Assembly: GCA_040756735.1 (NCBI GenBank)
Contig: JBFLYC010000043.1
Location: forward strand, 1 to 20,298
DNA: 20,298 nucleotides
DNA from: JBFLYC01 sp040756735
GTDB taxonomy: Bacteria; Bacillota; DSM-16504; Desulfitibacterales; Desulfitibacteraceae
Reading direction: 5' to 3'
Of the stretch, positions 5,918 to 13,961 are shown in pieces (position 1 is the stretch's first letter; each line of letters opens with the position of its first letter). The notes under the pieces are model-generated. The model had not been told where the DNA came from and made no database searches. It saw nothing but the letters and a program-made list of their open reading frames with translations. A program made the position numbers and the translations under genes.

Positions 5918-8256
5918 TACAACTTTACAATAGTTACCCCATAACTTCCTTCACCCTGCTGACCAAACCTGTACTCCTTTACCTGTGGATGAGATTTTAG
6001 ATAAGCCTGCACTGCTTTTGCCAAGGCTCCAGTACCCTTTCCGTGAATAATTGCAACCTGGTTCAACCCAGTAATTGTAGCATCATCCAAGTACTTATCC
6101 AGGGTAACAACAGCCTCCTCAGCTTTGCAGCCTCTGATATCAATTTCTGGAGAAATATATTGATTTTTTTCCGAAACTATAGAAGTAAAACTCTTTTTTT
6201 GCTGCTCTTTATCGCCAGTATTTTTATCTGCCCTCAATTCACCTATGTTTATACTTACTTTCATAATTCCTGCCTGCACCAAAACCTCTCCATTCTCGTC
6301 AGGTGGTTGTAGAACAATTGCTTTTTGGTTTAGCTTGGGTATTAAAACTACATCACCAGGTTGAATATTATTGGGTACATCTCCATCATAAGTAGGTTCT
6401 TTCACCCTTATCGCGTTTATTTTTTCATCCAATCCTTTGATTCTCTTTTGTATGTCTTGAACTTCTCTGCATGAATTGAGGGCTGCAAGTATTTCCTTTG
6501 TCTCTTTTTTAAACTGTTTTAACAAATCCTTAGCTTCTATGGCAGCCTTTTCAAGCAAAGCATGTTCTCTTTGTTTAAACTTTTCAATCTTATCTTTCAT
6601 GCTTTCCTTTAATTTCTCCATTTCTTGTCTTTCTTCTACGATTCTATGCTTCTCCATTTCTATCTCTTTGCGATTTTTTTCAAGACGTTGAATCAAATCT
6701 CCCACTTCAACTTCTTCGGCATTCATAAAACTTTTTGCATTTTCAATGATATTATCTTTTAAACCTAGTCTTCTAGATATTTCTAAGGCATTGCTTCGGC
6801 CTGGAAGACCCATCAGGAGCTTATATGTCGGCTGCAAACTTAGATCGTCAAATTCTACACTTGCATTTTCTACTCCCTTTGTATTATAAGCAAAATGTTT
6901 TAATGCTCCAAAATGTGTTGTCGCCACGGCAAATGCACCTATCTCATAAATGTGTTCTAATATAGCCCTTGCTAATGCTGCTCCTTCAACTGGATCGGTT
7001 CCTGCACCTAATTCATCAAGTAATATTAAACTCTTTTTAGAAGCAAAATTTAAAATTTCAATTATATTTGTCATGTGGGATGAGAATGTACTTAATGATT
7101 GTTCTAAACTTTGTTCATCTCCAATATCCACAAAAATATTGTCAAATACAGTTAGACAACTTTCCTCATCAGCAGGAATAAATAGGCCAGATTGTGCCAT
7201 TAAAGATAATAAGCCTATGGTTTTTAAAGTAACAGTTTTTCCTCCTGTATTTGGGCCGGTTATCACTACCATTTTTGTTTCTTCGCTCATCCAAAAATCA
7301 ATGGGTACTACATCGGCTGCATTGATTAATGGATGCCTTGCTTTTTTTAGCCTAATATATTTTTCCTCTACAATTATTGGTTTTGAAGCCTTAAGCTTAT
7401 ACGCAAGTTTAGCTTTAGCAAAATAAACATCTAACTCGGTTAAAGCTTCCACCAATTCCATTAACTCATCAGATACATCAGCAACTTTTTCTGTTAATTC
7501 CATGAGTACTTTTTCTTCTTCAGCTTGCTTCTCTAAGATTAACTGCTTCAACCGGTTGTTGAGTTCTACCACTGCCATGGGCTCAATAAAAACCGTTGCA
7601 CCACTGGCTGATTGGTCATGAATCAAACCAGGCACACTTGAAGCAAATTCATGCTTCACTGGAATAACATATCTGTCATTGCGTATGGTCACAATCTGCT
7701 CTTGAAGTTTTTTCTGTAAAGCTGCTGAATGTACCATACTTTGCAGTTTCTCTTTCACTTTATTCTTGTGGTCAGCAATGCTTCTACATATTGATCTTAG
7801 TTTTGGAGTTGCATTCTCTGCAACTGCACCATCCTCAGTTATCGCCTTTTCGATGGCTTTGCTTAGGTCATTAAAGTGTGATATTCTTTTGACCTGGTTG
7901 TGAATTAATGGATAACTTCCTTCTAAAGCAGCAAAAAATTTTTTTACTAAGTTACCACTTCTGACAGTAGTGGAAATCTCCAAAAAATTGTCAGGCTCAA
8001 GCATCACCTGTATAGCAGCCTTCTTAACAAAGGGCTTTATGTTTCTAAATCCCCTTAGAGTAAACTGGGGATATAGTCTAAGTATTTCATGAGCCTCACT
8101 GGTTTCCAACAGCAAATTATTTACCGTAGAAAAGGCATAAGCAGGTACCAGTTGTTTAATCCTGTCCATACCTAGAGATGATGATGCCTCTTTTTCCAAC
8201 ATTGAAATAACCTTATTATACTCTAATTTTTCCAACAGGCATTTTCTTGGCCCCAT
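5917..8256 (-). CDS. mutS2: endonuclease MutS2 (MutS-family ATPase with Smr domain)
   Basis: MutS2 is a MutS homologue outside classical mismatch repair. It is linked to suppression of recombination, and in B. subtilis to rescue of collided ribosomes. The protein has 779 residues, the usual length. It shows Walker A GPNTGGKT (334-341), the MutS signature STFSSHM (389-395), Walker B LILLDELGAGTDP (D414, E415), and a charged coiled-coil (about 515-620). The C-terminal Smr nuclease domain starts at about 706, with DIRG (706-709) and HGKGTGAL (738-745). The ATG is only 4 bases after the upstream U32 gene's stop, so the two are very probably co-transcribed. Its stop codon touches the bidirectional terminator. 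Confidence 0.96.
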   Translation of the reverse strand: MGPRKCLLEKLEYNKVISMLEKEASSSLGMDRIKQLVPAYAFSTVNNLLLETSEAHEILRLYPQFTLRGFRNIKPFVKKAAIQVMLEPDNFLEISTTVRSGNLVKKFFAALEGSYPLIHNQVKRISHFNDLSKAIEKAITEDGAVAENATPKLRSICRSIADHKNKVKEKLQSMVHSAALQKKLQEQIVTIRNDRYVIPVKHEFASSVPGLIHDQSASGATVFIEPMAVVELNNRLKQLILEKQAEEEKVLMELTEKVADVSDELMELVEALTELDVYFAKAKLAYKLKASKPIIVEEKYIRLKKARHPLINAADVVPIDFWMSEETKMVVITGPNTGGKTVTLKTIGLLSLMAQSGLFIPADEESCLTVFDNIFVDIGDEQSLEQSLSTFSSHMTNIIEILNFASKKSLILLDELGAGTDPVEGAALARAILEHIYEIGAFAVATTHFGALKHFAYNTKGVENASVEFDDLSLQPTYKLLMGLPGRSNALEISRRLGLKDNIIENAKSFMNAEEVEVGDLIQRLEKNRKEIEMEKHRIVEERQEMEKLKESMKDKIEKFKQREHALLEKAAIEAKDLLKQFKKETKEILAALNSCREVQDIQKRIKGLDEKINAIRVKEPTYDGDVPNNIQPGDVVLIPKLNQKAIVLQPPDENGEVLVQAGIMKVSINIGELRADKNTGDKEQQKKSFTSIVSEKNQYISPEIDIRGCKAEEAVVTLDKYLDDATITGLNQVAIIHGKGTGALAKAVQAYLKSHPQVKEYRFGQQGEGSYGVTIVKL

Positions 8257-8260
8257 GTGT

Positions 8261-10798
8261 TTATTCCACTCCCCTAAAGTAATGCCCCCTGGTTATCCCC
8301 TCTGGATATAACCTTTCTATTTCAGCTCGATATTGATCTTTTTCTCCCTCATACAAGGCTGCAGCATAAAGTTCACAAACCTTTTGCACAGTCTTTTCAT
8401 CTTCTCTTTCTAAATCTAACCTGATGCTGTTAATATTTAAAGCTTTAAATCTTTCCAGACTGTCAATCAAACAAAGCGCCTTGGAATTGAACAGGTGCAT
8501 CAAGCATTGACCATCCATTTCGAAAGGAAATAAATAGTTTTTCCTATCCTTTAAGGCTCCTTGAATAGAACATAATCTCCTTTGTTTGCCATCCTTGTTG
8601 CACTCTCCATTGGCCCCGGCTACAGGGCAATAACGTGAAACCAATAAAGGTATGTAGCCATGTACAAGACACTCAGCGACAATTAAAATCTCTGGCGTAA
8701 ATTCTTCTAAGTCACTAAAACTTAATTCGGGAGATAAACAGAGTTTTACCAAGCCTTGCTCTAAGAAAAAACCTGTGGCACTTGCATTCATTATATTTAG
8801 AAAATAGTCTCCATGAATGAAAGCACCTGAAAAGTATTTTTTCACCAATCTAATTGAACCCAAATTACCTACCATTATTCCATTATAATCGCAATTTAAT
8901 CTATCAAGAATATTTAATACAGAATTTACTGCACTATCATGTAGAATTCTTGGCAAATAGGGAATGACCTTAATATCTTTTCCCTTGCCTACAATCATGG
9001 CCTCTTTAAGTTGTTTCATGGAAAATGTTTTATTCTTATAGGGTAGAACAGGTACATAGATACAATTAACTTTAATCTTTGAAGCTGTAACAAAAGAACT
9101 AAAGTCTCCTACTTTCACATTGAGTTGTAAATGATGCGGTTGGTCAATTTGCATAGTTTTGTTATGGTCCTTGCGAATTATTTCAGATAAAAACAGGTTT
9201 GCTCTGTCATAGTAGTCTTTTTCAGAAGTTTTTTTGACCTTATCATTGTCGTGCTGACCTCTTTTTTTATCAAGAGCATCCACCATTTTGCGCCTTAACC
9301 TGTTAATCTCGCTAATTGGCACCATTAGATCTTCCTGCATATCCACCTTAAGAGTATTTAGTTCATAACGTGTATTTCCAAGCCTGCCCAGCTGCGTATA
9401 TAACATATCTTCTTTTACAGAATGTTTTAGAGCTTTTTGGCAATTAATTTCCGAAGCAACTTCGATTTTATTACCATCAGCATCAACCACATGTAATAAC
9501 AGAGGACGTCCTAATTCACCCTTTACATTAATGGACAGTGGAATCTTAGGAAGTTCGTAGGAGAGAGCGTATGAACTTGAGGCTTTTGACATCAAGTCTT
9601 GGTCGTAAGTTTTAAATATTCTATCACCTTTTCTTACTCCATCAGGGACTTCAATTTGTACAGTTGAGCCTTTTTCTGCCCATTGAACTGTCTTTCCCCT
9701 GTGCCCTATTTCTTTTATGATGAGTCCTTTCCTACCTCCAATTGTTACCCATACTTCGATGCCATCCCCCAGGTGAAGATCTTCCTCAAGTTTAACTTGT
9801 GCTATCTTTCCATTAATTTTCATTACTCTGCCTAAAAACAAACCACGATTGTTAGGTCTGCTATAACCTATTAACTTAAAATTATGTTCACCTGTTAAAT
9901 GCGCATCGGTAAACTCCCTATTAAAAATTTGTATAAGGGCTGTCATCTCTTCCTCTTTGATAAAATAGTTGAATGGATCAAGATAATACCGTTCAATGGC
10001 ATCTCTATATATTCGAATAACTGTTGCAACATACTCCGGCCGTTTCATTCTGCCTTCAAACTTGAGAGATGTTATACCGGTTTGAATAATTTCTGGCAGA
10101 ATATGAATTGTATTTAAATCTCTTGTGCTAAGGATATATTCTCCACGGGTTGCCAATTCTCTTTTGACTTGTCCACGATTAATCTCTACAAGGTGATAGG
10201 GAAGACGGCATGGTTGAGCACATCTGCCGCGGTTGCCGCTGCGGCCTCCTATCATACTACTGAATAAACACTGTCCTGAATAACTGATACATAAAGCTCC
10301 ATGAGCAAATATCTCTAGTTCAATATTTGTGTGATCAGCAATATATTTAATCTCTTCAATGGTCAGTTCTCGAGCCAATACAACCCTTTTTATACCTAAA
10401 TCCCATAGATAATCTGCTCCGAATAGGTTATGAATAGTCATTTGTGTGCTGGCATGAACAGGAAGATCAGGTAATACAGTCCGCAAGAAATACAGCAATC
10501 CAACATCTTGTACAATTACAGCGTCTGCACCAATGGAGTAAAGAAAATAAATATAATCCACAATTTCATGAAACTCTTTTTGAAGAATTAAAATATTTAC
10601 TGTGACATAAACCTTTACTCCATGAAAGTGGCAATAATCCACGGCCTTTTTTAGTTCTCTGTTTCCAAAATTAGCAGCATACTGTCGTGCATTAAAGACT
10701 GTCCCCCCTAAATAAACAGCATCAGCACCGTTCCGAACACCAGCCACAAGAGAATCCCAGGAACCAGCAGGTGCTAAAATTTCAACTTTTTCACCCAT
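8261..10798 (-). CDS. double-length U32 family protein (U32 - DUF3656-like - U32-like)
   Basis: The family called peptidase U32 now includes enzymes that hydroxylate tRNA or rRNA bases (TrhP, RlhA) or ubiquinone precursors (UbiU/UbiV), using Cys-bound Fe-S clusters. The protein has 845 residues. The first ~205 hold a canonical U32 barrel with EILAPAG (6-12) and the signature EIFAHGALCISYSGQC (162-177). Visible cysteines there are C170, C177, C193 and C197. A middle region (about 375-500) resembles DUF3656 of RlhA-type proteins. The final ~290 residues look like a second, diverged U32 unit with ECLVHGYIPLLVSRYC (709-724) and a second cysteine set (C724, C733, C743, C765). The likely role is RNA base hydroxylation, inferred from the family only. 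It is translationally close to mutS2. Confidence 0.85.
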   Translation of the reverse strand: MGEKVEILAPAGSWDSLVAGVRNGADAVYLGGTVFNARQYAANFGNRELKKAVDYCHFHGVKVYVTVNILILQKEFHEIVDYIYFLYSIGADAVIVQDVGLLYFLRTVLPDLPVHASTQMTIHNLFGADYLWDLGIKRVVLARELTIEEIKYIADHTNIELEIFAHGALCISYSGQCLFSSMIGGRSGNRGRCAQPCRLPYHLVEINRGQVKRELATRGEYILSTRDLNTIHILPEIIQTGITSLKFEGRMKRPEYVATVIRIYRDAIERYYLDPFNYFIKEEEMTALIQIFNREFTDAHLTGEHNFKLIGYSRPNNRGLFLGRVMKINGKIAQVKLEEDLHLGDGIEVWVTIGGRKGLIIKEIGHRGKTVQWAEKGSTVQIEVPDGVRKGDRIFKTYDQDLMSKASSSYALSYELPKIPLSINVKGELGRPLLLHVVDADGNKIEVASEINCQKALKHSVKEDMLYTQLGRLGNTRYELNTLKVDMQEDLMVPISEINRLRRKMVDALDKKRGQHDNDKVKKTSEKDYYDRANLFLSEIIRKDHNKTMQIDQPHHLQLNVKVGDFSSFVTASKIKVNCIYVPVLPYKNKTFSMKQLKEAMIVGKGKDIKVIPYLPRILHDSAVNSVLNILDRLNCDYNGIMVGNLGSIRLVKKYFSGAFIHGDYFLNIMNASATGFFLEQGLVKLCLSPELSFSDLEEFTPEILIVAECLVHGYIPLLVSRYCPVAGANGECNKDGKQRRLCSIQGALKDRKNYLFPFEMDGQCLMHLFNSKALCLIDSLERFKALNINSIRLDLEREDEKTVQKVCELYAAALYEGEKDQYRAEIERLYPEGITRGHYFRGVE

Positions 10799-10810
10799 GT
10801 ATCATCACCT

Positions 10811-10836
10811 TAAGTAAACAGCGGCCTAAGCCGCTG
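10811..10836 (-). terminator. hairpin after the NIF3-like gene, weak terminator
   Basis: CAGCGGC and GCCGCTG form a perfect 7-bp GC-rich stem with a 4-base loop, three bases past the NIF3-like stop. On the minus strand only TTTACTTA follows, so termination may be partial, or the hairpin may mainly stabilise the mRNA end. The U32 gene's Shine-Dalgarno (AGGTGAT) follows at once. Confidence 0.5.
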
Positions 10837-10839
10837 GTA

Positions 10840-11793
10840 TTAATTTCTATTAATTCTTATTAACCCAGAACAAGTCGTAATTTTTATTTCTTGATTTGCA
10901 AGTTTATCAAGAAAAAGATTCATCCCTAGAGAATCGCTAGCCATGTGACCTGCAACTATCACATTGATATGGTTTTCCTCGGCTTTTTTGCGATGCTTTT
11001 CTCCCATATGCATTACTATAAGAGTACTTACTCCAGCCTGGCTTAACTTACCAAAAGCTTCTTCAGACCCACTGGTCCCACCTGTCATATCAACAATTAT
11101 CTTGCCTGCACGCTTTTTATCAGAACCAATTAGAATTTTTGGACCAGCATTTGTTTCTATAGCAGCACCATACTCGGGTATATCCTTTAGTATTTTCAAG
11201 ACATCTTTTAATGTTTCAGGTGTTTGCTCATCCATGATTTTTTGTAAAAATGTAGTAACCAAATTATCTGACGGAGTATGTAAACACATAAAAGTAAACC
11301 CCAAAAGTTTTGCAGCATCAAGGGCTCTGTTGTGATTTACCGGCCAGAGTCCCCTGTCAACTTCCTTTATTCTTTCAGACATGAGACCTTCAGCCACCGA
11401 AATAGGTACACCCCAACGGTGGAGCAGGTCTTCCTGCAAATGCATTACTTCTGCTAACCTTGCTAATGCTTTCCCTTCAGGGTGATGAGCAAGGATCAAA
11501 TCAATATTATTTCCTCTTTCTCTTAACCTGTCAGCTAAGAGTACTTCTGCTACCTCCATATCGATCCCAACTAAAATGCTTTGAATGTCTTCCTCCCCAG
11601 TACCAACCAATATTCTAGTATCAGAATAAGGATTTTCCAGCTTTTCCTTGTCAAACTCACTCTTCTTATCTTCACTTAACTCGTTGTATTCCTCTTGTGC
11701 AACACGCAAGACCCTCTCAACTTGTTCTTTTTCTCTAGGGTCATTGTCTATTCCGGTTTGAACTGCTAACTTGTAAATATCTCTTAATCTCAT
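10840..11793 (-). CDS. NIF3/DUF34-like metal-binding protein
   Basis: The 317-residue protein resembles the NIF3 (NGG1p-interacting factor 3, DUF34) family, widespread dinuclear-metal proteins of unsettled function. Visible family-type features are a histidine pair in LAHHPEG (H103, H104), an HMGE motif (262-265), and a late glycine-histidine in AGHMASDSLGMN (H283), the likely metal ligands. The first ~60 residues are a highly charged helical extension not typical of the short NIF3 core. The gene sits 38 bases downstream of polX with no terminator between, so it is probably co-transcribed with it. It lacks a clear catalytic assignment; 'Nif3-like' is the safest label. Confidence 0.75.
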   Translation of the reverse strand: MRLRDIYKLAVQTGIDNDPREKEQVERVLRVAQEEYNELSEDKKSEFDKEKLENPYSDTRILVGTGEEDIQSILVGIDMEVAEVLLADRLRERGNNIDLILAHHPEGKALARLAEVMHLQEDLLHRWGVPISVAEGLMSERIKEVDRGLWPVNHNRALDAAKLLGFTFMCLHTPSDNLVTTFLQKIMDEQTPETLKDVLKILKDIPEYGAAIETNAGPKILIGSDKKRAGKIIVDMTGGTSGSEEAFGKLSQAGVSTLIVMHMGEKHRKKAEENHINVIVAGHMASDSLGMNLFLDKLANQEIKITTCSGLIRINRN

Positions 11794-11831
11794 CTACCAT
11801 ATCCTCCTTATTTCTTTAATACATGCTTATT

Positions 11832-13529
11832 TTATTTTCTTCTTATCAGCCATTTTTCCATTTCTTTTTTACCCTTTGTATTAATTACTTTTTCTTTTGT
11901 AAGCCAGCCTCTTCTAGCATTGGCAACTCCATACTCAATGTAACAGAGTTCTTTAGAAGCATGAGCATCAGTGTTTATAACAATTGGAATGTTAAACTGT
12001 TGTGACAACTTAACATGTTCAGAGCTTAAATCAAGCCTGTCAGGAGATGAATTGATTTCCAAGGCAGTACCTGTTTTTTCCGCTAAAGAAAAGATCCTTT
12101 CCATATTAACCAGCGTACTGCTTCTTCTTCCAAGTATACGTCCAGTTGGGTGAGCTAAGATATCAACATGGGGATTCTTTAAACACATCTCTATTCTACC
12201 AGTTATAGTTTCCTCATCTTGCCTTAAATTATTATGAACCGATGCTATCACAACATCACAGCTGCAAAGCAAATCATCATCATAATCAAGCTGTCCATCT
12301 TTTAATATATCTACTTCAATTCCAGTAAAAACTTTAAAATCATTCAATTGAGCATTAAGATCAGATATAATTGCATGTTGTTTATGAACCTGATCCTCTG
12401 ATAAACCTCTAGCTATTGCTAAAGATTTGGAGTGGTCTGTAATAGCTATGTATTCATAACCTTTTTTCATGCCGGTATTTACAAGTTCATTAATTCCATT
12501 AACACCGTCGCTCCAATTACTGTGCAAATGCAGATCACCTTTGATGTCTTTCAGTTGAACCAGGGACGGAATATCATACTTTTGGGCTATTTCTATAATA
12601 TTTTCTGTATCTCTTAATTCAGGTGGTATATATTGAATACATGCGTCTCTGTAAATTTCCTTTTCATCGATATATTCCACAGGATTTTTTGAAACATTTT
12701 TATCATATATCTGTTGGAATTTTTCCACAAAGCTAGAAGGTCCTGTACTGGTATGCAACGCAAGGTAATAATTTCCACCCGCATACTTTATTATCAAAGG
12801 CAAATTGATTTTTGTCAATAACAATGTCATATCTTTATTTTTAGATAATACTTTTTTAACTAGTGGATGTTTGACCATGGTCTCTGTAACTGAGGTGGAC
12901 CTAGGAGATTCCACTAGTAGTATAATCTCTTCAACCATTTCCAAGCCCCGTCGTAAATCTCCTGAAATAGCAACCTTGTTTACATGAGGCAAAGACCGTA
13001 GAATGCTACAAAAGTTTTTAGCATACGACATGGCAACCCCTAAGGGAAATTCCTTGGGAGGATTATTTATTAGGTCTATACCCCTCAAAATTGTAAGTTC
13101 TGTTTTACTGCCCATTCCCGGCAAAAGTCTTATTTTTCTGTCTTTGGCCGCTTGTTCAAGCTCTCTGAAAGCGCTAATTCCTAATTCCTTTTGAAAAGTA
13201 CTTATAAGCTTTGCATCTAAGCCTGGAATCTGTAACATTTTCTGCAAATCATAAGGTATCTCACTTCTTAACCTTTTCAAAATTGAAGAATTACCAGATC
13301 TATTTATTCTGCCGGCTTCTTTAAAAACTTCCATATTAGTTCTAGTTCTATTAATATCTTTATATTGTTTATATTTACATTGTTCCAAAAATGTTTCAAA
13401 ATCAGTATCTAGTTTTATAAGATAATCAGCAACTTTTCTATATTCAGCAACCTTGATGTTTTCTTCTCCCTTAATTTCAAGTAAATCTGCTATCTCATTG
13501 AGCGCCCAAGCTACCTCATACTTTGTCAT
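11832..13529 (-). CDS. polX: PolX-type protein with degenerate polymerase domain and intact PHP nuclease domain
   Basis: The 565-residue protein has the PolX layout: an N-terminal helical and helix-hairpin-helix part (about 1-150), a family X nucleotidyltransferase domain (about 155-310), and a C-terminal PHP domain (about 330-565). All nine PHP metal ligands appear present: H334, H336, D341, H366, E405, H432, H460, D521, H523. The polymerase site does not look functional. The usual GSxRRGxE..GDIDLL segment reads GDLRRGLEMVEEIILLV (190-206), so the two catalytic aspartates are E201 and I203, and the third Asp position appears to be N242. The expected GSKEHN segment reads GPSSFV. It is therefore probably a 3'-5' nuclease or phosphoesterase acting in DNA repair. 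zapA lies upstream behind a terminator; a polX-specific promoter was not identified. Confidence 0.92.
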   Translation of the reverse strand: MTKYEVAWALNEIADLLEIKGEENIKVAEYRKVADYLIKLDTDFETFLEQCKYKQYKDINRTRTNMEVFKEAGRINRSGNSSILKRLRSEIPYDLQKMLQIPGLDAKLISTFQKELGISAFRELEQAAKDRKIRLLPGMGSKTELTILRGIDLINNPPKEFPLGVAMSYAKNFCSILRSLPHVNKVAISGDLRRGLEMVEEIILLVESPRSTSVTETMVKHPLVKKVLSKNKDMTLLLTKINLPLIIKYAGGNYYLALHTSTGPSSFVEKFQQIYDKNVSKNPVEYIDEKEIYRDACIQYIPPELRDTENIIEIAQKYDIPSLVQLKDIKGDLHLHSNWSDGVNGINELVNTGMKKGYEYIAITDHSKSLAIARGLSEDQVHKQHAIISDLNAQLNDFKVFTGIEVDILKDGQLDYDDDLLCSCDVVIASVHNNLRQDEETITGRIEMCLKNPHVDILAHPTGRILGRRSSTLVNMERIFSLAEKTGTALEINSSPDRLDLSSEHVKLSQQFNIPIVINTDAHASKELCYIEYGVANARRGWLTKEKVINTKGKKEMEKWLIRRK

Positions 13530-13576
13530 AATTACCTCACTCAGTTTATTAATGCAATTAAAGTATAGATCATACT

Positions 13577-13607
13577 ACAAAAGAAAACCCGGTTTTTCCG
13601 CCGGGTT
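13577..13607 (-). terminator. intrinsic terminator after zapA
   Basis: On the minus strand AACCCGG, an 8-base loop, and CCGGGTT are followed by TTCTTTTG. The hairpin overlaps the zapA stop codon and separates zapA from polX. Confidence 0.85.
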
Positions 13608-13887
13608 AATTTGTCTGTTCTTGTTTATTTTTTTCCTCATTAATGATTTCCAGCAACCATTGATAATCATCTTTAATTTTAGCTAGCTCGTCTGCTATAT
13701 TTAATGCGGCTAAAACAGCTATTTTTCCGGGTGGAAGATGTGGATTTGTTTTATGAATTTTTTTCATCAGATCATCAACTTCATGAGCAATCTTAACAAT
13801 ATATTCAGGGGTTTTATCCCCTTTAATGGTGTAATTTTGCCCAAATATTTCTACATTAACCCTGGATATTTCTGCTTCTCCAGACAT
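13606..13887 (-). CDS. zapA: cell division protein ZapA
   Basis: This 93-residue protein matches Firmicutes ZapA, which binds and bundles FtsZ at the division ring. The N-terminal strand region (RVNVEIFGQNYTIKG, 9-23) is followed by a long helix containing VLAALNIADELAKI, where ZapA dimerises. Its position right after pheT and before polX matches the Bacillus order. The ATG follows AGGTGG by 6 bases. The 74 bases between pheT and zapA hold no terminator, so zapA probably shares the pheST transcript. The cvpA-like gene that often follows zapA in Firmicutes is absent here. Confidence 0.92.
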   Translation of the reverse strand: MSGEAEISRVNVEIFGQNYTIKGDKTPEYIVKIAHEVDDLMKKIHKTNPHLPPGKIAVLAALNIADELAKIKDDYQWLLEIINEEKNKQEQTN

Positions 13888-13961
13888 AAATCCACCTCAT
13901 TTTACATTTTGCTACCATTTTTTCTAATATACCACTTCCTAAGCTAAACATAAAGTAAAAA

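Noticed and set aside
6950..7426. 158-codon open frame on the plus strand inside mutS2
   Set aside because: It is antisense to the highly conserved MutS ATPase region, has no family resemblance and looks like a coding shadow.
10964..11335. 123-codon plus-strand frame antisense to the NIF3-like gene
   Set aside because: Composition mirrors the opposite coding strand; no Shine-Dalgarno or homology seen.
13566..13579. Near-palindrome around GTATAGATCATAC upstream of polX as an operator or promoter
   Set aside because: It is imperfect, no -35/-10 pair with proper spacing could be fitted around it, and it abuts the zapA terminator.
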